Assembly: GCA_910583675.1 (NCBI GenBank)
Contig: CAJTYH010000008.1
Location: forward strand, 8,915 to 72,914
Reading direction: 5' to 3'
DNA: 64,000 bases
DNA from: an uncultured Muribaculaceae bacterium
Lineage (GTDB): Bacteria; Bacteroidota; Bacteroidia; Bacteroidales; Muribaculaceae
Below the pieces are notes generated by a model. It ran no database searches. It was not told the origin of the DNA and was given only the letters and a program-made list of their open reading frames with translations. Both the position numbers and the translations under genes were made by a program. Below, piece after piece: positions 40,587 through 48,974 of this stretch; positions within the stretch are counted from its first letter, which is position 1; the number at the start of each line of letters is the position of its first letter.

Positions 40587-43499
40587 TTATTTTACTGTGG
40601 GATTTGCAACCTTGCGTTTGTTGGTGAGATATGCCACGGGAGTTGCTATGAACATGGTGGCAAGCGTACCGGTTACTACACCGAACAGCATCGCGAAGAT
40701 GAACGAGCGGATCGAATCGCCACCGAGGATGAAGATGCAGAGCAGCACCAGGAAGGTGGAGAACGATGTCATGATCGTACGGCCGAGGGTGGAGTTGAGC
40801 GACTTGTTGATGAGAGTGAAGAAGTCCTGCTTGGGATACAGGTTGATGTTCTCACGCACGCGGTCGAATACCACCACGGTATCGTTTATCTGGTAGCCGA
40901 TGATGGTCAGGATGGCTGCAATGAAAGTCTGGTCGATCTCCATGGCGAAGGGAAGCACACCCCAGAAGAGGGAGTAGAATCCGATGATGGAGAATGCGGT
41001 GAAGGCTACGGCAGCGAGTGCGCCGAGAGAGAATGCCACGTTGCGGAAACGGAGCAGGATGTAAAGGAACATCGCTGCCAGTGACAGGATCACTGCTATG
41101 TATGCCTTGTTGCGCATGTCGTTTGCCACGGTCGGGCCTACTGTCTGCGACGACAGGATGCCTTGTGTCTCGTCGGTAGTGGAGAAGTCTTCGAGTGTCA
41201 TGCCGTTGGGGAGCAGACCCTCTGCCTTGAACGTGTCGTAGAGCTTCTGGGTGATCTCCTGTTCGATGTCGGAAGCGTCCTCGGCGCTCTTGATCTTGTA
41301 GTTGGTGGATACACGCACCTGGTTGGAGTTCTCGATGGTGATCACTGATACGGAAGCTACCTCGCCGTTGTCGTTGAATACGGGGGTGAGCACGTTCTGG
41401 AGGTCACCGGTGTTGACGGGTTTCTCGAACTTGACCACATAGTTACGTCCGCCGGAGAAGTCGATGCCCTGATTGAGGCCGCGCACGAAGAGCGAGATCA
41501 CAACCACAAGTACGAAGGCCGCCACAATCATGAACGAAACCTTGCGTGCACCCAGGAAGTTGAAGTTTGTTCCGGAGAACATCTTCTTGGAGATGGATGT
41601 GGTGAAAGTGAGGTTCTGGAAGGCTTTCTTCTTACCGAAGACAATGAAGATAATGCGGGTCAGGTATACTGCCGTGAAGAACGAGCAGATGATACCGATT
41701 ATAAGAGTGGTCGCGAAACCTTTGATGGGGCCTGTTCCGAAGAAGAGGAGGATCACACCAGTGATGACCGAAGTGAGGTTGGAGTCGAAGATGGCCGAGA
41801 ATGCGTTGGAGTAACCGTCGGCGATGGCGGTGCGCACTCCCTTGCCGGCACGCAGCTCCTCTTTGGCACGCTCGAAGATGAGCACGTTGGCGTCCACTGC
41901 CATACCGAGGGCGAGCACGATACCTGCAATACCGCTGAGGGTAAGCACGGCCTGGAACGATGCGAGGATGCCGAATGTGAAGAAGAGGTTGCAGATAAGG
42001 CCGAAGTTGGCGATAAGGCCGGGGATCACACCGTAGATGCAGCACATGAAGATCATCAGCAGCACGAGAGCCACGATGAACGACATGATGCCCGATTCAA
42101 TGGCCTGTTGGCCGAGCGACGGGCCGATGACCATGTCGGAGATTATGTCTACCTTGGCGGTCATCTTACCGCTCTTGAGCACGTTGGCAAGGTCTTGAGC
42201 CTCTTCAACGGTGAAGTCGCCGGTGATCTGGGAGCGGCCACCTTCAATGGCTGTGCGGATGTTGGGGTAGGAGTATACGAGGTCGTCAAGGACGATGGCT
42301 ACGGGGTGGCCGATGTTGCGCTGGGTGATGCGTGCCCAGTCGCGTGCGCCCTCGGAGTTCATGGTCATTGAAACCACGTTGCCCTGCATCTGGTCGAAGT
42401 CGCTCGAAGCGCTTATGACGCAGCTGCCGTCAAGCGCGGGACCTCCGTTGGTGGCGCGAAGTGCCAGAAGCTGATATGTATCTATCTGGCTCTCCTTGCC
42501 GGTGACGGTGTCGTTGAAGTTGACGGGGGTGGGCTTGACGCTCCAACGCAGCTTGAGGTTGGAGGGGAGGAACTGTTTTGCCTCGTTGGATGCCAGGATG
42601 GCATCGATTGCGTCGCGTTCCTTTGCAGTGGCGATACCGAAGATCGGGGTCGCGTCGGAGTTGATCATAAGGAAATGCTCACGCAGACCCTGTCCCTCCT
42701 TGGCGCGGATGGCGTTGTCAAGCTGAGCTACCTGGCCGGCGATCTCGTTGGCGCCGTAGCACTCGTAGAATTCGAGATTGGCGGAGCGCTGCAAGAGTTC
42801 GCGCACACGCTGATGCTCCTTTACGCCGGGAAGTTCCAGGAGGATCTGGCCGTCATTGTCCTGAAGCACCTGGATGTTCGGGGAAACCACGCCATATGCG
42901 TCGATACGGCTGCGGAGCACGTTGGTGGCCGAGTTGTTCACACGATCCTTTACTTCCGACTTGAGGGTGGCAGCCACGTCCTTGTCGCTCTGACCCTCCT
43001 TTACGATGCTGTTGAAAACGACCGAGAAGTCCGCCTCCTTGTTGAGTTTGCGGTACTGGTCTACAAAGGTTCCTACGTAGTCCGACGAATGGTTGCCGCC
43101 GATAATAGAGTCCGTGTTGGCCAGGGCTTGGTCGAACGAAGGGTCGGCGTCGGCGTTTTTCATCGAGCGGAGCATGTCGGGCATTGAAACCTGAAGTATG
43201 ACGTTCATGCCACCTTTCAGGTCAAGGCCGAGGCCTACGCCCCATTTCTGTACTTCATTGTAATTGTAACCCAACCATACAGGCTGCTTGCTGATTGAGT
43301 CGATGTAGGCTTTGTAGGCCTTGGTGTACTGCTCGGAATTTTTGCCTTGCTGACCGGCTGCAACCAGAGCGTACTGCTCCGCTTTTGCTTCCTGTTTGCT
43401 GCTTACCAGCGTAAACGACAGGTAGAACAGGCACACCAGCACCAGGAAGATTGCGATTATGCCCGCAATTATACTTCCGAGGGTTCCTTTGCTTTGCAT
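40587..43499 (-). CDS. secDF: Protein translocase subunit SecDF (fused)
   Basis: Uses the proton motive force to pull preproteins through SecYEG. The 970-residue chain is a natural fusion of SecD (residues 1 to about 610) and SecF. SecD has an N-terminal membrane segment, GLDLKGGMNVILQV and the P1 domain, then TM segments with GMAVDANVLIFERAKEE. SecF starts near residue 620 with DFSGGRNYVVKFEKP and ends with membrane segments containing YQINDTVVVFDRVREN. The fused form is usual in Bacteroidetes. A consensus promoter lies about 240 bp upstream, giving a long leader with two small reading frames. Confidence 0.97.
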   Translation of the reverse strand: MQSKGTLGSIIAGIIAIFLVLVCLFYLSFTLVSSKQEAKAEQYALVAAGQQGKNSEQYTKAYKAYIDSISKQPVWLGYNYNEVQKWGVGLGLDLKGGMNVILQVSMPDMLRSMKNADADPSFDQALANTDSIIGGNHSSDYVGTFVDQYRKLNKEADFSVVFNSIVKEGQSDKDVAATLKSEVKDRVNNSATNVLRSRIDAYGVVSPNIQVLQDNDGQILLELPGVKEHQRVRELLQRSANLEFYECYGANEIAGQVAQLDNAIRAKEGQGLREHFLMINSDATPIFGIATAKERDAIDAILASNEAKQFLPSNLKLRWSVKPTPVNFNDTVTGKESQIDTYQLLALRATNGGPALDGSCVISASSDFDQMQGNVVSMTMNSEGARDWARITQRNIGHPVAIVLDDLVYSYPNIRTAIEGGRSQITGDFTVEEAQDLANVLKSGKMTAKVDIISDMVIGPSLGQQAIESGIMSFIVALVLLMIFMCCIYGVIPGLIANFGLICNLFFTFGILASFQAVLTLSGIAGIVLALGMAVDANVLIFERAKEELRAGKGVRTAIADGYSNAFSAIFDSNLTSVITGVILLFFGTGPIKGFATTLIIGIICSFFTAVYLTRIIFIVFGKKKAFQNLTFTTSISKKMFSGTNFNFLGARKVSFMIVAAFVLVVVISLFVRGLNQGIDFSGGRNYVVKFEKPVNTGDLQNVLTPVFNDNGEVASVSVITIENSNQVRVSTNYKIKSAEDASDIEQEITQKLYDTFKAEGLLPNGMTLEDFSTTDETQGILSSQTVGPTVANDMRNKAYIAVILSLAAMFLYILLRFRNVAFSLGALAAVAFTAFSIIGFYSLFWGVLPFAMEIDQTFIAAILTIIGYQINDTVVVFDRVRENINLYPKQDFFTLINKSLNSTLGRTIMTSFSTFLVLLCIFILGGDSIRSFIFAMLFGVVTGTLATMFIATPVAYLTNKRKVANPTVK

Positions 43500-43527
43500 G
43501 TGGTTTGTTAAAAAGTATTTTGTTATG

Positions 43528-43620
43528 TTATTGTATTTTATTTTCCATCGCGTATGCCGCTTCTCGTGGGGTGTGGACTGCCATCTTGAAGCGGACAGGT
43601 ATCTTCAGGGTCTGCACCAT
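43528..43620 (-). other. Small reading frame (30 codons) in the secDF leader
   Basis: ATG at 43620 to TAA at 43528. The predicted peptide starts MVQTLKIPVRFKM and ends MENKIQ. It has no recognised domain. It lies within the predicted secDF leader, and a CCGCTTC/GAAGCGG inverted repeat is inside it. Translation is unproven. Confidence 0.3.
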
Positions 43621-43645
43621 GTCTGGCTGAAAAGTGCCGATCGGT

Positions 43646-43693
43646 TTATGTAAAAACAAGTAGCGCACATGTTAATCCTTTGAGGATCAGCAT
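43646..43693 (-). other. Small hydrophobic reading frame (15 codons) in the secDF leader
   Basis: ATG at 43693 to TAA at 43646, predicted peptide MLILKGLTCALLVFT. It is shorter than known secretion-monitor arrest peptides such as SecM, but it is hydrophobic and sits in the leader of a translocase gene. Translation is unproven. Confidence 0.3.
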
Positions 43694-43746
43694 GACGAGC
43701 GCGCTATACGAGCCTATCGGCTCTGTTTCACCTGTTTTTCAGCTTG

Positions 43747-43777
43747 CAAATATACGAATAATCCTCAATACCTCAAA
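43747..43777 (-). promoter_or_regulatory. Promoter of secDF
   Basis: On the minus strand TTTG (43774-43777), 19 bp, TATATTTG (43747-43754): exact consensus. It begins right beside the stop codon of the upstream YbhN-like gene (43781). The start of transcription would be near 43740, about 240 nt before the secDF ATG. Confidence 0.88.
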
Positions 43778-43780
43778 CAA

Positions 43781-44881
43781 TCAGCTCAAATTCGCAGGGG
43801 CATCACGTTTTTTGTCAAGTGCCACAAGGGCGAACACCACCAGTCCGAGCACTATCTGCAACGCTGTCTGGGAGGCTATGAGCACATTTCCGAACGCGGC
43901 GCCTGTTACATGGAACTGCTCCACGCTTACGGCCGTCATACCGGCGGCGCACCGGGTGTCCTGAAGCATGGGCAGGAATATGTTGAGACCGAACAGAAGT
44001 GTAGTCTGATAAGGGCCGATCCCTCCGTTGGAGGGCACTCCCATGGCGATGCTCGTGAGCACGAAGCAAACGAGTGTGACCATCGGGCCGCATGCATCGA
44101 GGGTCTCCCGCAGAAGGGGGAAGGCATTGAACGCCACTACCATCTGCAGGTAGTAGCAACCCCATATGCCGAACGTAAGCCCGAGCCAGATGCCTTTCTT
44201 TTTCATGCGCCCTATGGTTGCGAAACCGCCCCATAGGCCTTGGAGGAACTTCTTGCTCTTTAGTGCCAGTGGACTGCCGGAGCGTGCAAGGAAAATCCAT
44301 GCCGCCGTGCAGCACACTGCAATGGCACCCCATATCCAGGGAGAGGTGGTCAGGTGTATAATCCTTTCATATGTGTCGGGATATGTGCGCACGAAGCTAA
44401 CTATAGGTTCACGCGCGATGAAGAATGTGCACACGGTCACGATCCCTACCGTGAGGAGATCGGCGAAACGATCGGCGATCATTGATCCGAAGATGGTGGA
44501 GAAACGGGATTCTTCGCGATAGGAGATATACCCTGTGCGCCATACCTCCCCGAGCCTTGGGAAAACCAGGTTCAGGGAATAGCATCCTATGATGCTGTAT
44601 ACGAGGGCGTGCACAGGCGCGTCAACTCCGACGGCACGCAGCTGTATGCCCCAGCGGAGCGCCCTTAGCAGCATGGGGACGACGCTCATCACGAGCATAA
44701 GGCCTATCCAGCGGAAGTCGCAGTCGTGGCGTATCACTTCCATCATCTCGTTGAAGTCAATGTTGTGGAACATGATCCAGCACAGGCCTACGCTTACCGC
44801 CACGGGTACGATGAACTTAACCACGGCACCCCAGCGCGAACGGTGCTTACCTGATATTGAGCTATCCGATGTTGTCGTCAT
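43781..44881 (-). CDS. YbhN/LPG-synthase-TM-like membrane protein (UPF0104)
   Basis: A 366-residue protein with about eight hydrophobic segments. The pattern LLRALRWGIQLRAVGV, SLNLVFPRLGEVWRTGYIS, ADRFADLLTVGIV and the late MGVPSNGGIGPYQ is typical of the lysylphosphatidylglycerol-synthase transmembrane family (YbhN, AglD). The soluble aminoacyl-transfer domain of MprF is absent, so it is not an MprF; flippase or lipid-modifying roles have been proposed for relatives. It is divergent from the araC-type gene. Confidence 0.88.
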   Translation of the reverse strand: MTTTSDSSISGKHRSRWGAVVKFIVPVAVSVGLCWIMFHNIDFNEMMEVIRHDCDFRWIGLMLVMSVVPMLLRALRWGIQLRAVGVDAPVHALVYSIIGCYSLNLVFPRLGEVWRTGYISYREESRFSTIFGSMIADRFADLLTVGIVTVCTFFIAREPIVSFVRTYPDTYERIIHLTTSPWIWGAIAVCCTAAWIFLARSGSPLALKSKKFLQGLWGGFATIGRMKKKGIWLGLTFGIWGCYYLQMVVAFNAFPLLRETLDACGPMVTLVCFVLTSIAMGVPSNGGIGPYQTTLLFGLNIFLPMLQDTRCAAGMTAVSVEQFHVTGAAFGNVLIASQTALQIVLGLVVFALVALDKKRDAPANLS

Positions 44882-44969
44882 GGCGGCAAAGTTACGAATT
44901 TAGAGTTCGTGCAGGGAAATTTCCATGGCGAAGTTGTAAGCGGCGATGCCGTTTTTAACGTTCATTCAC

Positions 44970-44999
44970 TTTGAAATCGGCTGAAAGTGCTTAATTTTG
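44970..44999 (+). promoter_or_regulatory. Promoter of the AraC-family gene
   Basis: TTTG (44970-44973), 18 bp, TAATTTTG (44992-44999). The start codon at 45029 gives a leader of about 23 nt. Confidence 0.7.
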
Positions 45000-45028
45000 T
45001 GGTTTAGCAATCGTTTAGTTTATCTGCG

Positions 45029-45937
45029 ATGAAACATCAGCGTCAACTTGTGGACAGGCCACTGAAATTGACCCAGCTTGCTGCTATTCGCGGCGTATCC
45101 GATGAATACAGCCATCTCGGGCAGGACTATATCCTGTCGCACATAGTCTCCAACACGGGATATTTCTACAGCGAGAAAGCCCGCCGTTTCGACGGGCATA
45201 CGATGATAATATGCGTGAAGGGGACGATGAAGGTCACCATAGACCTTGATACGGTGGAGGTGCCACCCATGTCGCTGGTGTTTGTAGCCCCTGAACGTGT
45301 TTTCAAGGCCACGGCATGGGAGGGAGACGAGCGCGACGCATATGTGCTGTTCCTTTCGAACAAGTTCGTCTCTGATCTTAACATTGACCTCAATGCCATA
45401 AACACCAATATCTTCACGTCTGCCAAATCGGTGCTGAACCTTTCCCCGGAGAAGGTGGGGGTGCTTATACGTTATTTTGAGATGCTGCACAGCAACGCCA
45501 TGTCGCACAGCCATTACAGCCGCCACATAGCGCGTACGCTAAGTTCTGCGGCAGCTTATCAGATAATGGCTTTCGGAGAGGAGGAGATCCCCGACATGCA
45601 GTCGGTGCCGGCTCAGAACCGCAAGCTGACGTATGTGAAGAACTTTCTTAGGTTGGTGCGTGCCAACCATCGCCGGGAGCGTGCCATAGGATTCTATGCC
45701 GACAAGATGTTCATCTCACCCAAGTACCTTTCGCTCATAATAAAGGATGCCACGGGGCGTTCGGCTGCGGAATGGATAGACCAGTACGTGATCCAGGAGG
45801 CGAAGAACCTGTTGCGTTATTCAGGCAAGAATGTGCAGCAGATCGCCTATGAGCTGAATTTCTCCAACCAGTCCTCCTTCGGCAAGTATTTCAAGAACCT
45901 GACGGGGATGTCTCCCACCCAGTTCCAGAATCAGTAG
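45029..45937 (+). CDS. AraC-family transcriptional regulator
   Basis: A 302-residue regulator. The N-terminal 190 residues form a cupin-like sensing domain (MIICVKGTMKVTIDLDTVEV, then MSLVFVAPERVFKA). The C-terminal HTH domain has two helix-turn-helix units (FYADKMFISPKYLSLIIKDATG and YELNFSNQSSFGKYFKNLTG) and closes with MSPTQFQN, the standard AraC end. The ligand and target are unknown; no obvious effector pathway is adjacent. Its stop overlaps the convergent tatD-type gene by 7 bp. Confidence 0.93.
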   Translation: MKHQRQLVDRPLKLTQLAAIRGVSDEYSHLGQDYILSHIVSNTGYFYSEKARRFDGHTMIICVKGTMKVTIDLDTVEVPPMSLVFVAPERVFKATAWEGDERDAYVLFLSNKFVSDLNIDLNAINTNIFTSAKSVLNLSPEKVGVLIRYFEMLHSNAMSHSHYSRHIARTLSSAAAYQIMAFGEEEIPDMQSVPAQNRKLTYVKNFLRLVRANHRRERAIGFYADKMFISPKYLSLIIKDATGRSAAEWIDQYVIQEAKNLLRYSGKNVQQIAYELNFSNQSSFGKYFKNLTGMSPTQFQNQ

Positions 45938-46659
45938 GGGTTGGAGTCGGGTGTTGTTCCCGCAGATGATGTGGAACGGAAGATTCTGCGTGTGTTGGTC
46001 GCCACGGATTCCATGATTTCGCCGGGGAGGCACCTTCTGGTCTCGGCGACCTTTCTTATTATCTCCTCTATATTTTCTTCCGCAGCGTCTGTCTCGGTCA
46101 ATAGCCGGTCGGTCGTCATGTTTGCGGCAGTCGATGGGTTGAATCGGGCGCCAAGCGAGATGTAGCAGTCTTGCATGGAGCAGAATTGGGCTGCCTGGAC
46201 GGGGTTGCCACGGAAACCGTGCCAGATCCATGGCTGGCTTATGTTGCCGTGCAGTTGCTTTCGTAGGCGGATTATCTCGTGTCCCGTGCGTACCGCGTGT
46301 AGGATGAGCGGCAGGTGCATCTTTTCGCTTGCTTCGACATGCCGCATCAGAGCCTTGCGTTGGCGCTCGAGGTCTCCTCCCCGGAGTGCGTCGAGGCCGG
46401 TCTCGCCGATCGCGGCTGCGTTGGGTAGGGTGGCGTTCCGGAGGATGATTCTCATTTCGCGCTCGAACTCCTCGTCGGTCATGCTTTCAAGTCTCCATGG
46501 GTGGATGCCGGTGGAGAAACGTATGCCGGGATGAAGACTAAGCGTTGCGTCCAGCTGCGGGGGATCGACGCAGACTATCGCACCCTCTGAAATCCTGTGA
46601 GTGTGGCAATCCAGGATGGTGTCCCGGAAAGGTTGGCGTGTGTTATGTTGCGGGTTCAT
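45931..46659 (-). CDS. TatD-family metal-dependent hydrolase
   Basis: A 242-residue TIM-barrel hydrolase of the TatD DNase group. Metal ligands are visible in LDCHTH (16-21), IGETGLD, the histidine in LILHAVRTG and the one in WIWHGFRG, and the final ETDAA motif. Sequence is more divergent than E. coli TatD, as in the Bacteroidetes copy located beside yidD. Start at ATG 46659 overlaps the yidD stop as ATGA, so the two genes are translationally coupled; a longer frame would run inside yidD. Confidence 0.85.
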   Translation of the reverse strand: MNPQHNTRQPFRDTILDCHTHRISEGAIVCVDPPQLDATLSLHPGIRFSTGIHPWRLESMTDEEFEREMRIILRNATLPNAAAIGETGLDALRGGDLERQRKALMRHVEASEKMHLPLILHAVRTGHEIIRLRKQLHGNISQPWIWHGFRGNPVQAAQFCSMQDCYISLGARFNPSTAANMTTDRLLTETDAAEENIEEIIRKVAETRRCLPGEIMESVATNTRRIFRSTSSAGTTPDSNPY

Positions 46660-46889
46660 GGTACAGGATCGTATCCGCTTCCTCCCCATGGGTGGCAGCG
46701 GCATATACGGCGTATGCCGAGCCACAGTCCTTTTGCGGGGCCGTGTTTCCTCAGGGCTTCAAGCATGTATGCCGAGCAAGAGGGGGTGTAGCGGCATGAT
46801 TGCGGGAAGAGCGGGGAGATGCATAGGCGGTAGAACCATACCGGGATACTGAGCAGCAGGGTTGCGGCCTTTGAGAGCGCCTTTCTCAT
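46656..46889 (-). CDS. yidD: Membrane protein insertion efficiency factor YidD
   Basis: A 77-residue membrane-associated protein with the complete family signature [19 protein letters not shown] and the following [19 protein letters not shown]. It assists YidC-dependent insertion. It overlaps rnpA (ATGA) upstream and tatD (ATGA) downstream, as usual for the rnpA-yidD group. It starts with ATG at 46889. Confidence 0.95.
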   Translation of the reverse strand: MRKALSKAATLLLSIPVWFYRLCISPLFPQSCRYTPSCSAYMLEALRKHGPAKGLWLGIRRICRCHPWGGSGYDPVP

Positions 46890-47287
46890 GTCCCGGGAAA
46901 TATTTTGCGCAGTATGCGCTCCACGGCCTTTTCGACGCGGTCAAAAGGTTCCGGCTGGTTTGCTACGTAAAGAAATGCCAGATGGATGGTCGGTTGCCCG
47001 TCTTCTGGAGGGGGTACGATCGTTGGACGCAGCAGACGGTAGGCCTCGCGCACGCGTCGCCGCATGGTTACGCGGTCTACTGCATGGCGCAATCGCTTTT
47101 TGGGGATGGAGACCATGAACATCACCCGCTCCTTGCTTTTCTTTTGCAATGACGGAGACTCTTCTCCCCAGACAGCCCTCAACGGATAGCAAAGGGTGCC
47201 ATGTGAGGCACCGCGGCCATTAAACAGATGTTCAATGGCCGTGGCGGAGCAAAGTTTATGGGCTTTTCCCAAGCCTGCTGTTTTCAT
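46886..47287 (-). CDS. rnpA: Ribonuclease P protein component
   Basis: Protein cofactor of RNase P, which trims the 5' ends of tRNA precursors. The 133-residue product has the start [19 protein letters not shown], the [14 protein letters not shown] stretch and the RNR-type RNA-binding motif ([15 protein letters not shown]). It lies 13 bp after hemD and overlaps yidD. Confidence 0.95.
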   Translation of the reverse strand: MKTAGLGKAHKLCSATAIEHLFNGRGASHGTLCYPLRAVWGEESPSLQKKSKERVMFMVSIPKKRLRHAVDRVTMRRRVREAYRLLRPTIVPPPEDGQPTIHLAFLYVANQPEPFDRVEKAVERILRKIFPGT

Positions 47288-47300
47288 TGGTCAGTGGCTG

Positions 47301-48062
47301 TTATGCCTCGGCCTTTTCCGTCTGTTCCTTGAGGAAAAGGTCAAGTGCGGCGGTGATGGATGGCGCCTTCGGAGTGGGAGCTTCAAGGTCAAGTCGAAGC
47401 CCGGCATCTGCCACTGCTTTGGCTGTGGAGGCTCCGAAGCACCCTATCTGTATGTTTCCCTGCTCGAACCGCGGGAAGTTCTTCATAAGCGAGTCTATTC
47501 CGGCGGGAGAGAAGAACAGAAGCATGTCGTAGTCGAATTTCTCTTCCGGCTCGAAGTCGTTGCTCACGGTACGATACATCACGGCTTTGGTATAGTTGAC
47601 CTTTGCGCGGTCGAGTATTGCGGCGTTGGCGTTGTCCTTGTGGACGTCGCTGACGGCGTAAAGGAATTTGTCCTTGTTGTGCTTGCTAAGGAAGGGCAGC
47701 AGGTCGTCGAACTTGCCGGTGCTGCCGTAGAAAATCTTGCGTTTGCGGTATACGATGTATTTTTGCAGGTAGAGTGCTATGGACTCGGTGGTGCAGAAAT
47801 ATTTCATCGTGTCGGGGATTGTCACGCGCATTTCTTCGCACAGGCGGAAGAAATGGTCGATTGCGGTGCGTGCCGTGAATATGATTGCGGTGAAATCCGA
47901 GATGTTTATTTTCTGCTGGCGGAATTCGCGGGCTGACAGGCCTTCTACCTTTATGAAAGGGCGGAACACGACTTCAACGCCATAGCGGGCGGCGATGTCG
48001 AAATAGGGGGATTTTTCCGAAGCCGGACGGGGCTGAGAGACAAGTATCTTCTTTACTTTCAC
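47301..48062 (-). CDS. hemD: Uroporphyrinogen-III synthase
   Basis: Closes hydroxymethylbilane to uroporphyrinogen III in haem and corrin synthesis. HemD sequences are weakly conserved; this 253-residue protein has the Bacteroidetes pattern: MKVKKILVSQPRP, the FTAIIFTARTAIDHFF stretch, VMYRTVSNDF, LLFFSPAGIDSL and IGCFGASTAKAV. The DUF4271-hemD-rnpA-yidD order supports the call. No other haem genes are in the window. Confidence 0.92.
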   Translation of the reverse strand: MKVKKILVSQPRPASEKSPYFDIAARYGVEVVFRPFIKVEGLSAREFRQQKINISDFTAIIFTARTAIDHFFRLCEEMRVTIPDTMKYFCTTESIALYLQKYIVYRKRKIFYGSTGKFDDLLPFLSKHNKDKFLYAVSDVHKDNANAAILDRAKVNYTKAVMYRTVSNDFEPEEKFDYDMLLFFSPAGIDSLMKNFPRFEQGNIQIGCFGASTAKAVADAGLRLDLEAPTPKAPSITAALDLFLKEQTEKAEA

Positions 48063-48155
48063 GTTCGCAAAAGATGATTAAAAAACTATTTTTCAAACAG
48101 AATACCGGACTGGCAGGAGGGGGAGGCAATAGTTAAGCCCGCAAACTGGCTTCAC

Positions 48156-48938
48156 TCAATTTTTTACACATATTTCCACAGCCAGAAGGCATGTGATGAT
48201 GACCGGAATAATTTCTAGGGTGCAAAGGTACAAAATAAAATAGAGCAATGAGGGCAATTTATGGTAAAAAATCCTAAAACCCTTGTAAATATAGCAGATA
48301 CGGGACAATATGTAGAGCGCTGCGGCAAGCAGGAGCATGTCCTGGGCCAGTCCCGGATAGAAGAGCGATACCAGTGCGGGCACCGTCAGTGCCCATCCCA
48401 ATATTATCTGTGAGGCATTGAGTCCGCGCCTCCAGAGGGCGGCGCTTTGCTGGTCGGCAAAGACATATCCTACCGTGACGCACGCTCCGAGCTGGAAGAG
48501 GTATAGTCCGCATGCCAATGCTACGAGGATCGCTACCTGTGAGGTGGGATGTGTTGTCGACAGTATGCCGCGGGATGTATCTCTCAGCCACATGAACAGC
48601 AAGAGACCCTCATAGACCCACAATTGCAACAGTTGTAGCAGGGCGACGCGCGTTTCGTTTGCCGTATGCTCATCGAAGGCGTTGCCCCTGCGACGCACCG
48701 ACAACAGGTCGTGGGGAAGTGAGCGGAATATGCGCTTGACATGGCGCATGTTCAGGCCTATGAGCACTATCACTGCCACGACCATGGCAAGCACTCCGCT
48801 GTCGGTGGCGGGAGTAGCCGGGCGCTCCACACACTCCATTCCGCTTTTCCAGGCGGGAGGACGGGTGGAATACAGCTGACGGTCGGCCTGTGAGGTCGGG
48901 GCGTCTGCCTCGTGTGATGTTAGCCTGAAATGCGGCAA
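48156..48938 (-). CDS. DUF4271 membrane protein
   Basis: A 260-residue protein with about six to seven hydrophobic segments (VLAMVVAVIVLIGL, ILVALACGLYLFQL, QIILGWALTVPALVSLFY, LLYFILYLCTLEIIPVIITC). The late YKGFRIFYHKLPSLLYFILYLCTLEIIP stretch is the DUF4271 hallmark. These proteins are restricted to Bacteroidetes and often precede hemD; function unknown. Confidence 0.85.
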   Translation of the reverse strand: MPHFRLTSHEADAPTSQADRQLYSTRPPAWKSGMECVERPATPATDSGVLAMVVAVIVLIGLNMRHVKRIFRSLPHDLLSVRRRGNAFDEHTANETRVALLQLLQLWVYEGLLLFMWLRDTSRGILSTTHPTSQVAILVALACGLYLFQLGACVTVGYVFADQQSAALWRRGLNASQIILGWALTVPALVSLFYPGLAQDMLLLAAALYILSRICYIYKGFRIFYHKLPSLLYFILYLCTLEIIPVIITCLLAVEICVKN

Positions 48939-48974
48939 GGTATGTCTGTTTTGCAGGGTCGGTTAAAAGGGTGG

